From Beroe forskalii (lineage: Eukaryota; Ctenophora; Nuda; Beroida; Beroidae), in contig WFMF01000078.1 in NCBI GenBank assembly GCA_011033025.1, positions 1 through 64,000 on the forward strand: DNA of 64,000 nucleotides, written 5' to 3'. The translations under genes and the position numbers were made by a program. Below, in pieces: positions 1 through 12,227 of the stretch (position 1 is the first letter of the stretch; each line of letters starts with the position of its first letter). The notes beneath the pieces were generated by a model that was given only the letters and a program-made list of their open reading frames with translations, was not told the origin of the DNA and made no database searches.

Positions 1-591
1 GGGGGTGGGGGCCAGTTACAGTACCAATCATTATCTACTCAGTCTGATCAACTGTTTGATCGGAGGATTTGATGCGTGATCGGTGTGTAATTTCTTGATG
101 AATTTTGGGTTCTGGAGGCTGGTGCTTCCAATTCGTATACTCCATTACCTACCTTTTCAAGCGTACCTGCTATAAATTCGCAGCATCAGCATGGCTAATA
201 ACATTAAGTCTACCTATCAAAAATGAATACCTTTCAATGTACGGCATTATATTTTTCTTTTAACAAATTATGATCATTCTTGTTGAAATATTATTTGAAT
301 TTACATTGTCAGGTGATTGATCGATGGATCAAGTTCGACGTATATCTGAAACTTCCACCGCGATGCCGTCTTGAGCCCTATCAATCTTCTTTGCGTTCAT
401 AGGTCAGTGAAAGAAAAGAGATAATGCGCCTCCGACATGAACCTTCTTACTGTTTTATGAGTAAGAGAGGATAGAGTTTATTTCAAATTTTACTGTGCTG
501 TAAAATATTATAATTGAATTGAATTAAGGACATCATATAAAGGGGGTATATGGGCAAACTTTAATCGAAATAATTCCACATTTTGGGTTTT
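1..591. other. No gene seen
   Basis: AT-rich sequence before the large inverted repeat. I see no exon with splice sites, no recognisable protein fragment and no RNA gene here. Confidence 0.5.
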
Positions 592-2820
592 TACTCTAGT
601 AGCCAGCTGCAGATGTGTGCCATTTCGTTGCAGAGAATTTTGACCATTCCAGGTTGTTCTTCAGGCAATTCTGGACCAGAATCATCTTATGTTTTTGTAA
701 AATGTATCGCTATTCACATGCCTGTGGGGGCCACATGCCACGCCACTGCTGCTCGTATGAGTATGGTAAAATTCATATCTCGGCCCAGGAAGGTCGTAGA
801 GACTTCGTTTTAGCTCAAACGAACCGCAATAGTATGTTTATATTCGACTTGTTAATAAACATATGCCCTAAAATGCTCAGGAAAAAGTTGCTGGGCGAAA
901 AACTGATTTTTTGGACCATACGAGCCATGCATTTGACGATTTTCGTATCTCGGCCCAGGATGGTCGTGAGACTTTGTTTTTAAACTTAATAGAACCACAA
1001 TGGCCGCGTTTATAAACAATTGTCAATCAAATATGCTCCAAAAAGTGCCCAGAAGTAGAGTAATGGGCCAAAACTGGTATTTCAACCCAACCATGTAAAG
1101 GTAAGGTTTTGTGGATGAACCTACCCAAAATTAGCTAAAAGTATAGGCGAAGACTTTTGAATCATGTTTTCGGCATGCAATCCAAGACCATTCTGGTCAC
1201 GCTCCACAGTGGCAATAAAATAATGTAATTGTACAATCTTCCTTGATGATTTGTATATTTCTATAGACTACAGTACGGAAGTGCTGGTATGATCAACAAT
1301 CAACCGTGTCTCGAAAGTTAGTAGGAAAACAGTAGGTAAAATGCAAAAAAAGAATGAACTAAAAGACAAATATTATCATGCTTATATATTAATGAAGGAA
1401 CAAATGAAAATAATTTTAAAAAAAAACATGACCACTTAGTGCTCTTGGCTAACAATGTGTTATCACTTCATCAGTTGAGCAAGAAGGGTGATTATGAGGT
1501 ACAAAGTGTATCACACTGTGTTTTCGGCTCTCTAGCACAAAAAGAAATAATATGGATACATACATACTTGGTAAATGGAAGATCATGCTTATAATGGGCA
1601 TTACCTCCTCAAATTTCGGATGATTTCAAATTTCAAATGCTTTCTTTCTAAACTTTCAATATTTAGATTCGGTTCCTTGCGTCTTTCGGGCTTCAGTCAT
1701 TCGCTATTTACCACTTATATTGTAGGATACCTGACAAGCTTCATCTTTATCCCTTGTCTGTGACATTACCATGCAACATACAGTCACAACCAATAGGGTT
1801 TTTAATTTCTCTATCTCTTTTTAACTACCTATTATTTTTATGATTAATAACCTAGATCATGCACGTATTATGGCATTTCCATAACCTGACCCTAACCTTT
1901 ATAACCCTTACACTAACCCCTGACGCTAACCTTAACAGCAGACCTTTACTCTGGAATTGAAATATTATGAGTTGAAATACTATTATTAGACTTGTTGCGA
2001 GAATAAATGACCATTCCCCACTATCTACTGGATTACAAAGGAAGCACGAAATTATTTAAATAAATACTCAGTGTGTGCAGAACTGGAGGAATAAAATCTT
2101 AAATTCGTTCATCTAATTCCAAATTTCAGAATAGATAGGTAGGCTAATGGCTATACAAGTATACTGTCTCTTTTTATTTACATAAAGTACCATAAACATC
2201 AAACATAGGTAAATGATATTGCCCAGATGAGCCGAACTCACTGCCAAAACTCACAGGCCACAGCAAGTGGCGAGTAAGTTTGTAAAGGATTAGACTAAAT
2301 TTTCACCAAATTTATCATATTCTGAATAAAATTATCTTCGAGTCGTCAGATAACTGTAAAATAAGATAATTGATGAAATCAGTGACCCATTTCAGTAGCT
2401 GATATCGACACCAGAAACTGGCTGTAATAAAAAAGCCAATTTTACTTACATAACATGCCACAATGTGATTACCTGCATGAGCTGGAACTTGACACTGGCA
2501 ATAAAGTAAAGAATATGCTCAAGATCAGTACAAATGGATTTTCATCATAGATTTAGTCAAATTTGCTGATTTGTGGCACTACAATATGCATTCAGTATCA
2601 CAAACTGTTAACATTAAAAGACCAAAAGTGTTAGGGCCAATAATTAATTGGTAAATAAGACCTTAAACAGTATTTAGTGCTATCAAGTTGCTTCGAAAAG
2701 ATAGCTGGGTACTAGATTTTCTGAGGCTTTCTAAATTAACAAAAGCTCCAAATGATAGTTATCTAATGCTCCAAAGGTATTCGGTCATTTGGCCTAACGC
2801 TGGTTAGGGTCAGGGGAGAC

Positions 2821-2890
2821 AGATAAATTCAAAATTGTGTGAGTTTTAGGCGTTCTAACGCCTAAAACTCACACAATTTTGAATTTATCT
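2821..2890. repeat. Perfect 70-bp palindrome
   Basis: Two 34-nt arms (2821-2854 and 2857-2890) are exact reverse complements around a 2-nt loop (CT at 2855-2856). No transposon ends are obvious at its edges. It lies between the arms of the larger inverted repeat. Confidence 0.9.
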
Positions 2891-3108
2891 TCTAAGTGAC
2901 AGAAAATCGAGCTAATATTCAAGTCACTGCTCAATAAACCAAATTTTGTGATATCACGAAATACTCCAAAGTTTGGGATAATTCAGTTGTCACTTATAAT
3001 TGAACTTAAAGAATTATCTTTGAAATAAATGGGCTAAAACGATGTATGTTTTACCAGCATTCAGCAAGATTGAAACTTTTTGGAGCAGGTTCTAGGTCAT
3101 CTGGCCTA

Positions 3109-3142
3109 ACTGGACATTTGGCCTAAAGGCCAAATGTCCAGT
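3109..3142. repeat. Perfect 34-bp hairpin
   Basis: Arms of 16 nt (3109-3124 and 3127-3142, starting ACTGGACATTTGGCCT) pair perfectly around a 2-nt loop. This is the second perfect hairpin within 300 bp and is unrelated in sequence to the first. Confidence 0.85.
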
Positions 3143-5064
3143 GGGTCAGTCTATGTTGGTATTTGCAACTCTTGTGAGTCAAGAACAACCAATAAAACTG
3201 ATAAGTGATAACGTATCAAAATGTGTAACTCAATTTGTCACTAAGTGTACTGGTTAATTGCTGATTATGGATCTATGTAGTAATTTAGCTCTTCTGAACT
3301 TTTGAAGTAAGTAGTAACAAAGTTGAATTATTTCACTATAAGCATAATTAGTTCTACATATTGCAGATGAAAAATAAATTGTAGTCCCAAATTGTTTCTA
3401 GCACAAAGACAGGTCAAACCCAACCTAAAAACGCGTGTCCCGTGGCAATTTAAATTCGATATATCCTTTGATACATGTCCCACGCATGGTTGAAATACCA
3501 GTTTTTGGCCCATTACTCTACTTCTGGGCACTTTTGAGCATATTTTGATTGACAAATTGTTTGTAAACGCGGCCATTGTGGTTCTATTGAGCTAAAAACA
3601 AAGTGTCTACGACCATCCTGGGCCGAGATACGAAAAATCGTCGAATACATGGCTCGCGTATGGTCCAAAAATCAGTTTTTCGCCCATAACTTTTTTCCTG
3701 AGCATTTTAGGGCATATGTTTATTAACAAGTCGAATATAAACATGGCCATTGCGGTTCGTTTGAGCTAAAAACGAAGTCTCTACGACCTTCCTGGGCCGA
3801 GATATGAATTTTACTCATATGCGCATAAGGGCGTGGCATGGGCGTGGCCCCACAGGCATGTGAATAGCGATACATTTTATGTACCAAGATGATTCTGGTC
3901 CAGAATTGCCTAAAGAACAACCTGGAATGGTCAAAAATTCTGGGCAACGAAATGCATACACATCTGCAGCTGGCTTCTCTAGTATTTGGCAAATAAGTGC
4001 TTTATCGGAAATAATTTGGGCGGACCAAGTTATTTGTTATTAGTGGACATGATCAAGGATGCTCGAAGGTCAGTCTGATGCACCCCTGACACCATGCTGA
4101 ATTCTGACAATCTGACATCATGAACCAGTGACCTTGTGCCCTTAAACGTGAGCTCTGAGAGCCTCCTCAAAGAAGTACCTATGACTCTTAGTCATAAGAG
4201 TTTATGAGGGGAATTGAGTTGGTAATTATGGCTAAGACTTCACTTGCGATAGAATGTTTTTACTGCTATGATGCCGCTGGAATACTAACATCAAAAATCG
4301 ATTCAGCAATCTTTGACTTTAGAAGTATTAGTGTGCACTCCTAAAGTGCTGACAAAGCGTCTAAAAAGCTGAAATTCGTTTTATTTTTATGTTTTTGGCA
4401 AATTTTTAGTGTTATGGAGTTTGCCAAAATATAGTTCTTGCCTTCTTAGTTTCCCTTAAACTCGCCTCTGAATACCACACTAAAATTTTGTCATACTTTT
4501 CATGTACAGTTTCTTGGATTTCACGTTGGCAGCCAATTGGACAGTTAACGTTAGTTGGAATTATACAGGTTTTGAATGTAACCCGCCACCTCCTTAATTC
4601 AAAAATCTACATACGTCCCTGCCCCCCACCTACTTGAGTTGACGCAATGAAGTAAATGGAAGGCGTAAAATAGTAACATGTAAATACTCTAATATTGATT
4701 ATTTCTCAACTTAAAAAAATTGTTGATGAATGAAATGTAGAGGAATGGTTCGAAAATGTTGCTTTTGAGTCGATATTCTGGAAATTTTGCCAGAAAAATA
4801 TCGAGAATTCGGGGCAAAAATTTCAGAAACTTGTGTCGAAAACTTGATACTTCAATTACATTATCAACCACTGAAACACCCATCCCCCTCACTGCGACAC
4901 TGCGGTAATTTGAAAATACCCCCTCGCCCTAGATGATTACGTAATATTTGAACGATCCCTTTGATGTAGGTACCAGGTACCTATAGAAAGCTGATTTTTG
5001 TTTTTTAAGGTTTATAAGCTGATAACCCGAGTTCTTTGACAATTGACCATTTTTATTTTTTCAG

Positions 5065-5385
5065 ATAACAGCTGCTGCGGTCCAAGACGTCGTGCCAGTG
5101 TCCAACAGTCGGCTTAACAGTCGCAACTCCAATTTCCTAGTTGCGGGAATGCGGGCTATGACCGAGACAACTGTGGCACTGGATTGGAACATTAAGTTCT
5201 CCCCTTTCTGCTTTTCTACTTTTCTGTCATCAGCCCGTCATGTTACAACGATGACGGATGGCATACAAGACACCGATCACTGTAGCCCCTCATCCTTCTA
5301 CATCGGGTACATCGACTGCCAGGTCTTGGTCAGTACAGTGAGTCGAGTACACAGTGGCCTTAAATATTCTCGTGAGAAGAGGTAA
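5065..5385 (+). other. Possible orphan exon or open frame
   Basis: A strong acceptor-like tract (polypyrimidine then CAG, ending at 5064) precedes an open frame that continues to a stop at 5385. The reading begins ITAAAVQDVV and includes an Asn/Ser/Arg-rich stretch. I recognise no family, and no partner exon was found in the ~5 kb upstream. It could be the last exon of a gene starting outside the window, or chance. Confidence 0.25.
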
Positions 5386-6132
5386 TATCGTGACGGGCTT
5401 GACTCAGCATTTCGGGAACAATTTATGTCCAAAATTCGTTCAAAGTTTCCCTGTAATTTTACTTACGGTGCTTAAGCCATTCTGTTAGTGTTAAGGTTTT
5501 TGTGCCATCTCAATCGTGGCGCCGAAATTTCATAGTTTCATGATGAAACTCTTTGAGAAGGGGTCCGCTGTATAAAACGTTATATAACACGGTTCGAAGA
5601 GTCATCAATGACATAGCAACAATTTTTCACTTCATTTCTAAACGCCTGAGTTCATGAATTTTTTGTGAATTCCGTATATGTTGCTGTTGTATATGTGCCG
5701 GTACCACAGTTTTGAGTTTCATGACGGAGGGCGCCGGGTAATTAAGTTGATGCAATGGTACAGTGGTGGACAAAAAAAATATGCATTTCCAGCATTTTCA
5801 GACTGCTTTCATAAACAAAAACAAAAGATTTTCATGTGAATAGATTCTCTGGGTTTATTGATTGACAGATTGCATTTGTTGTACTTGTATATGTTGCAAT
5901 TTCATTGTTTCAATTACTGTAAAATGTGTCACAATTTTGTCCCATTTTGGAATCTTTGTACTTTTCTCACGGCGCGAAAGATATTGCATTGTGTGAATGG
6001 TACTGTATAATAGTCTGTAAGCGCGCAGGAAAAATGCGCGCCGGGAAAACGAGTTTCCCCGTCTATTGATAGCCATCCAAACTCATTTCATCAATTCAGA
6101 TGGTGAAACCATGGCCACGCCCATTCAAAAGC

Positions 6133-6876
6133 GTTGTTCAAAGTTACCCCAAAAATTTTTTTGTACTTTTTTGCTTCGAATTATGCTAAATTGGATTTAC
6201 AACATGCTAATGATACTTCTTATATGCCATTCTTACAAAAACTTCGTTTGGGCAATGAGATTTGACCACTTTTGAAAAGTGTTCAAAGTTACCCCAATTC
6301 GCTAATATTTTTTCCCCGATACAATCTTGCATGAGGTCCTCTAGATTATAATTTGGCTAGCCAAGGCCAACTTTGAGCATGTATCTATTGAATTATTACA
6401 AAAATAAAGCCCCATCATTGATGCCCGGACAAATTTGAGGTGGATCAAGGCCTTTTAAAATCAAATCCATGAAAGCATAAGTAGGAAATTGCCTGCATGA
6501 AAATATCTAAAACAAAACTCAAACCAAATCTAAAATTTTAAACAAAAACACATTCCTGATGCAAGATATAATCTGAGAAAAATGTATGGACATTTGAATA
6601 TGAAAGTAGGCTTACTATTACCAAATCTGAACTTTTAGCCGAAAAAATCGATTTTAAGGACTTTTCCATGAAATTGCTCAGAACAAGCAATAAAGAAACC
6701 AAATGACTTCTATATGTGCCAGAATTGTTCTAGAAACCCATTTGTTGAATGTAGGGAATAAGGGAAGTGTTATGAAAGCAAATCGAATTGATTTATTTGC
6801 TGTTCAAAGTTACCCCAAGAAAATTCAAAGTTACCCCAAGCTGTTCAAAGTTACCCCGTGTTCAAAGTTACCCCGC
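6133..6876. repeat. Dispersed TTCAAAGTTACCCC motif
   Basis: The 14-mer ttcaaagttacccc occurs six times in the same orientation: near 6137, 6282, 6804, 6825, 6843 and 6860. The last four are clustered. Between copies the sequence is AT-rich and non-coding. The cluster ends ~75 bp upstream of the lipase start codon. Confidence 0.7.
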
Positions 6877-6951
6877 TCTACCCTATACTCAGTGCCCCAA
6901 ATTTAGTAGGAATTACTGATCAGCTAATGACAAATTTTTTTTACCCTGAGC

Positions 6952-8486
6952 ATGACTGACATCGATCCCAAGCTTTTCAACAGATGTAAATGTGAGGCTG
7001 ATAATGAAATAGGTGCTGTTTATTTTCTCCATGGTCTAGCTGATCATATTGAAAGATGGGACAGTCTGAGAAGATTTTTATCTGAAAGACAAATCTCATT
7101 TTATGGACATGATCAACGTGGTCATGGGAAAACTGAGTATGGGCTTAAGGTAATCTTACTTATTTACAATCAACAGATTTTGCTATGGCTGTTTTTGATT
7201 TGTTTCATCATTTTCTAGGCTTTGCAGTAGTTTATATCGATAGTGTATGTATTTGCTTCATCTATAGCGACCATTTTTTAATTTTGTTTCTCAATTTGTC
7301 ATTCTTGCTACAATTAACATTTGATTGGATCAATGTGATAATCTACTATCTCTTTTTACCTACTGCCCAGGCTTACATTGAAGATTTCAACATATTTATT
7401 GATGACACATTACGAGAGATTGAAAGCCTCAAAAAAGATAAACCAGATGTTCCCATTATAATCATGGGCCATAGTATGGGTGGTCTAATAGCAGTGATGT
7501 CTGCAATTAAGCGACCTGATCTTATTCATGGTGCTATTCTTTCAGCACCTTTCCTCAAGGTTGGTTATCTGAAATATGAATTTTAGGTTCAAGCTTTGGG
7601 GATACAGTGGGCTGAAACCTCTCCATTTTTCTTTTCAACTGCAGATGTAAGGAGGCACATCATAGTTGACAAGTTAATATTATGAAAAATTAAATATCAT
7701 GACTTTGGATTAGAAGGACTTTTTCCATAATATGTCAGCAAATGATCAAACATATCAACAAAGTGTTCAATATTTCATTAAACTTTTGTTTAGTTTGATA
7801 TATTTTCAGCTCAGTGATAATGTATCTCCATTCATGAAAAGATTAGCTTGGGGAATATCTAGCATTTTTCCTCGGTTATACATGCCCTGGAATTCAATAG
7901 ACAGAGATAAGCTCACTCCCAACCTTGAGCAAAGGGACAGGGATGCAAATGATCCATTGCTTTGGCACTATGGAGTCAGAGCTGGATTTGCTGTAGAAAT
8001 GTTCAAGGCACTTGAACAAACAGAAAAGAACCTTTCTGAGTATTCAGTGCCAACCTTCATTTTTCATAGTGAATTTGATGATGTTTGTGACTTTTCAGGA
8101 TCACAAAAACTTGCAGAAATGAAACCAGATCTTGTGAATATTGTAAAATATGACTACCCATATCATAGTTTGCTTCATCTTATGCCAGAGGTAGATGAAA
8201 TTATGAAATGAAAAAGTAACCTCATTTTAAAATATAATATAGATCTTACATTGAATATCATTATGTTCTGTTGTATGAAATCAATTGCATAAATTGACAC
8301 TGGATATTGTGTTAGCTCTTTGGTATTACCATCATTAATCAAATAAATCAATGAACATGCAATGGATTCATATCCATTTTTCTTTCTAGCCTTTTGACAT
8401 ATGAATGTTTTCAGGAGACTGAGAAGGTGATGCATGATGTTCATCAGAAAATATTAGAACTTCTTGGTAAAAGTATTGAAAACTGA
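6952..8486 (+). CDS. MGLL: Monoglyceride-lipase-like serine hydrolase
   Basis: Exons 6952-7149, 7371-7559, 7810-8190 and 8415-8486 join in phase 0 and give 279 aa (human MGLL about 303). Family role: hydrolysis of 2-monoacylglycerols, including 2-arachidonoylglycerol, to fatty acid and glycerol at membranes. Seen: oxyanion-hole HG at residues 27-28, nucleophile elbow GHSMGG with Ser101, catalytic Asp219 in the FDDVCD context, and His248 in YHSLLH. The Cys of DDVCD matches the regulatory Cys next to the catalytic Asp in human MGLL. The third exon could read through to a stop at 8211, but a GT donor at 8191 and an acceptor ending at 8414 add a 23-residue tail that restores the family's C-terminal helix. 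The N-terminus is shorter than in vertebrates. The acceptor-like ttttttttaccctgag ends one base before the ATG. Other members of the MGLL/lysophospholipase family remain possible. Confidence 0.85.
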
Positions 8487-9051
8487 TGAAGTGAAAAGTT
8501 GAGCTATGAAATATCTACTTATCTATGGTACAGTGATCAATCATAGCTTTTGAATGTTTATTTTGAATTTATTGAAATTTTAAAAGCAATTTCTACAGTA
8601 TATAAATTACTATGGGAAACTCTTCAGACAATACTACCCATAAGCAAACTAAAGAACATTATAATTTAATCTTTCAGTTAATAATTTATGTTTCTTGTAA
8701 TGTGCCATGATATGTTACAGTATTTTCGAAAATTATATATTCAGGGCTTTGTGGGATTTGAGATAAATGACGCATAGCCCATACAAGCCTGCAGTACTTT
8801 AATGTCTCATTTCTATTGAATGTTTCGAGTTTGTATGTAAACCTTTGATATATTGTGTTCAATGTATTTTCTTTGAATTACCAAACTTCCTTAATTAAAG
8901 CAAATATTTATTCAATACGAAATTTACATGTACAAAACACATTTCCTGATATTATTACCAAACTATCCCTTGGAATTCTAAGACTAAAAACCGCCAATCG
9001 GGCATGAATGCCATGGAAATCAAGAAAAAGTGAAATCTCCTTTCATGGAAA

Positions 9052-9363
9052 TCAAGAAAAAGTGAAATCCCCTTTCAATCCATCCGGGATGAGATTGAAC
9101 GAAACCTCTGAAATCGGAATTTCGCGCTTTTGAGAAGATTTGCTACGAGATCCTCTCACTGACACGAGCACACTTTTCAGGAGTGCAAAGGACAGTTTTG
9201 TTCGCATTATACTGATAACGTCACGGTATTCCTCGTTTGTCTTTTCGGCAATGAGTTCTGCAATTCTCTTATGAAATGCCTGTGCTTGTGGAGCCATCCC
9301 TCCTGACGTGCTGTACACGAGGGGTGTGAAGCTGCACTTCTCCACCTGGATGACACCAAACAC
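9052..9363 (-). mobile_element. Retroelement ORF remnant (C-terminal RT-associated region)
   Basis: An open frame of 103 codons on the minus strand reads FTPLVYSTSGGMAPQA, then a helix rich in Ala/Glu/Lys, an MRTKLSFALLKS segment and VRGSRS. I know this pattern from the C-terminal end of reverse-transcriptase ORFs abundant in invertebrate genomes. No RT catalytic core (FADD-type) is present, so only a fragment remains. It lies in the gap between the lipase and TDP1 genes. The family assignment is from memory. Confidence 0.5.
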
Positions 9364-9622
9364 TTTGATCGTTTTATCTTGGTCTCAATTATCCCATTTT
9401 TCTGTAATTCTTTTGTCTGTCCGTGATATTAATTATTAAGTAGGTACATCATTAAGTACATCATTTCCCACATCAGTAACATAGGTATATCTATTGATAA
9501 CTTGACTTTTTGATTCTATAGTTGATCTGTACATTGGTCGACTCATCATTTTTCCTTTTCAACTTTCATCTTTTCATCTAATAACTCTGATATCTGAGGG
9601 CTTCCAGGTACAACCAAGGTAC

Positions 9623-12227
9623 ATGTCAGCTAAGAAAGAGAAATGTAAATACTGGGAAAAATGCTACAGAAAAAACAGGGAACACCTCGCTGAATACACC
9701 CACCCTGCAGATTTAGTTCCTAAAACTGAAGTGAAAACAAAGACAACCAATGTAAGACCTTGCTCGAGCAAAGGATCTGTGTCAGATAACCTGCAGTGTA
9801 GTAAATCTCCTCAAACGTCTGGCAGCTCAAAATATACCAGAGTCGCTCAATCTGAAGGGCTGGCAAAACGTGATACACCATGCATTGATAAATCTAGCAC
9901 CATGAAAAGATCAGTCGACTTGGAAGGTTTACCAATTACTGGTTTTAGACGGTTATTGTTTCAGTTTACATTTCCTGTATCAAGAAATTATAAGAATTTA
10001 CGTGCAATTTGTTTCACTTTTTTGACAACCTTTTTGTTGATAAGTAACGTTTCTGAACTTCAGAGAACAGCAAGAGGAAACGGCGACGGCTGGGAGAAAC
10101 CCTCCGTTATGACAGATACTACTTCACTAAGATTGCCTCGCATCCTGCCAAGTTCTCTGATGGCATAGCTCTGAGCTTCCAGGACATCCTGTCTCTGGAT
10201 GGGGATAAGTTGCTGAAGACATGGCAGTTCACCTACATGGTGGACATTGACTGGTTGGTGGAGGAGTATGAGGACAGTGCACCAGAGGGCCCTATCTTCC
10301 TCTTCCTTGGTGAGATTCGAAATTTAAATAACCAAGTTTAGTAAGATTGAATCGAGAAAGGCTTAAATAACAATTGTCCAGAATTATTTGTCATTGATAC
10401 TCGGCAATTTTGGGTTATCATTAGGTAAATCCGATTAAAATATGATTGTTTCTAAATCTCGCTATCTAAGGTGAGAAAGAAGCTCAAGCTGTGCAAGGAC
10501 AGATCATGTCAGCTAAGAAAACCACCACACATTCCACAAAATACTCCCGAATAGCAGTGGTGCCAGTAACTCTACCCATGTCATACGGTACCCACCATAC
10601 CAAACTGATGCTGCTACAGAGCGAGCGAGGGATGAGGGTAGTTATTCACACTGCAAACCTCATCATGCAGGATTGGACTGTAAACACTCAGGGGGTGTGG
10701 GTTAGCCCGATATGTCCTCTCATTTCAACCCCTGCAACAACATCAAATTCTGCAACAGCTGGAAGTTCAGCATCTGGCACAGACTTTCCAGATGATCCAG
10801 ATTGTCTTGGTTTCAAACCATATCTGCTCAAATATCTCAAGTCATACAACACTAAAGCAACAGACCAGCTGTGTAGGATCCTCATTAAGTACGACATGTC
10901 TCACATTGACGGAGTCAGGTTAGTTGGCAGTGTGCCAGGCATGCATGAGAGCAGTCTTTGGGGGTATCCCAGACTCAGACACTTGCTACATCACTTCGTG
11001 GATGGTTCTAAAGTCCGTCCAGGGTGGCGGATTGTTGCTAATTGCTCCAGTATTGGAACTCTCGGGGCTTCTAAGACTGACTGGTTGGACACGTTTATCA
11101 AGGCACTTCAGACAACGAATTCTACACTGGGTAAAAACCAGAGAGGCACGGTTGCCAATGTTAAGGTACCCCACGTTGCACAAAGCACCCAGCAAAAGAC
11201 GGCACAAGACAGCAACACACCTCCAGGGAAGTCCCCAGGCGACACTCCCCAGACTGAACGGCAGTGTCTGTTTCAGTTGGTGTTTCCCACTGTGGACATG
11301 GTCCGTAACAGCTTGATGGGGTACTGCGGGGAGGCTCTGTGCCGTACCAGCTGCAGACTCACCGCAGACAGCCCTGGCTACGCAACCACATGTGCAGGTG
11401 AATGGTGGCTCGAAGTAATTATCTACTACTTCTAAACGCCGCGCACGAGAAATAGGCGGGGAGGATGACGTCATTATCATAACACAATGTAGTGAGTTGA
11501 TGACGTTGAACCGCCTATTTTTCTTACGCAGCGTTTACTTGTAAGCGGGGGATGGCCTGTATTATATTATCAGCTGGCCCATAGGATCCTGATATTTATC
11601 AATATTTCCCTCTCCTTCAATTCCCAACCCTTCCTGGCGACCCTCAATGGCCTCTCGCAGATGGGAAAGTGACTACGGCAGGTCCAGAGTAGTACCCCAC
11701 ATTAAGACCTACTGCAGAATCTCACCTGATATGAAGAAACTAGCTTGGTTCCTCCTGACCAGTGCCAATCTCTCCAAAGCGGCGTGGGGACAGAAATGTG
11801 ACGGGAAGAAGACTAACAAGGTAATATCACAAATTAGGGATTCGAACTGCAAGGATTAAAACATTAGCAATATATCACTATTTTACCTACAGTTTTTTCT
11901 CCCGATTCATACCTCGATTATACATTGAAATGGGCTGGGATTTAACGTTTAAATTTGAGAAATTACAACTTCAAGAAACTAAGTTTCTACTTTACAACTC
12001 CTTAGGAATGCCTGCGAGTACGTAGCTACGAATTGGGGGTGCTGTTCGTTGCCAAAGACTCAGCCCTGTCCGTGTACAACCCCTCGGATCGGAGTGGTAT
12101 GCTGGTGCCGTACAAACTACCACCCCAACCCTACCACTCCCCTGATAAACCCTGGATATGTGATGTGTCGTACAAGGAAATGGATACCCATGGGAATACA
12201 TGGCCTATACCGGACCTTGGGGGTTAG
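9623..12227 (+). CDS. TDP1: Tyrosyl-DNA phosphodiesterase 1 with N-terminal PBZ finger
   Basis: Exons 9623-9926, 10064-10309, 10471-11397, 11661-11820 and 12006-12227, about 619 aa (human 608). Nuclear repair enzyme of the phospholipase D superfamily that removes topoisomerase 1 peptides from DNA 3' ends. Seen: first HxK motif in YGTHHTK (His226, Lys228), second in VPHIKTY, followed by [12 protein letters not shown], and a C-terminal DTHGNTWP. Residues 8-27 form a complete C-x5-C-x6-H-x5-H finger ending in HPAD, the PAR-binding zinc-finger (PBZ) pattern; human TDP1 lacks it. Exon 3 needs one extra base: the frame switches after MGYC at the G run 11328-11331, and exon phases 1 in and 2 out demand one more nucleotide than is present. 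An acceptor-like site ends at 9607, just before the ATG. AATAAA at 12490 may be the poly(A) signal. Confidence 0.9.
11432..11536. mobile_element. MITE copy in TDP1 intron
   Basis: About 105 bp with complementary ends (aacgccgcgc...gcagcgtt) and inner arms aaataggcgg...ccgcctattt, containing gatgacgtcattatcat. A close relative of the element at 46866-46964. It sits in the intron after TDP1 exon 3. Confidence 0.75.

Larger units (their letters stand above)
592..3986. mobile_element. Repeat element with ~0.5-kb inverted arms
   Basis: The segment from about 592 to 1098 reappears in inverted orientation at about 3482-3986, diverged but alignable along its length. The outer ends read TACTCTAGTAGCCAGC on the left and, on the complementary strand, TACTAGAGAAGCCAGC on the right. 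Each arm contains two diverged tandem copies of a ~170-bp unit marked by the phrase atctcggcccagga (left arm near 779 and 949). The ~2.4 kb between the arms shows no transposase. Short open frames inside both arms are the same sequence read on opposite strands and are not genes. It may be a non-autonomous foldback-type element or two inverted copies of one repeat. No target duplication could be fixed. Confidence 0.65.

Noticed and set aside
583..983. Small proteins encoded in the left arm of the inverted repeat, with a mirror at 3723-3992 on the minus strand
   Set aside because: Same repeat read twice; the frames differ between copies and are not conserved as protein.
8191..8211. Lipase ending at the stop at 8209-8211
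   Set aside because: A phase-0 intron 8191-8414 leads to a C-terminal exon that matches the family's final helix better.
10986..11480. 164-codon minus-strand frame opposite TDP1
   Set aside because: Antisense shadow; the + strand carries clear TDP1 coding sequence.
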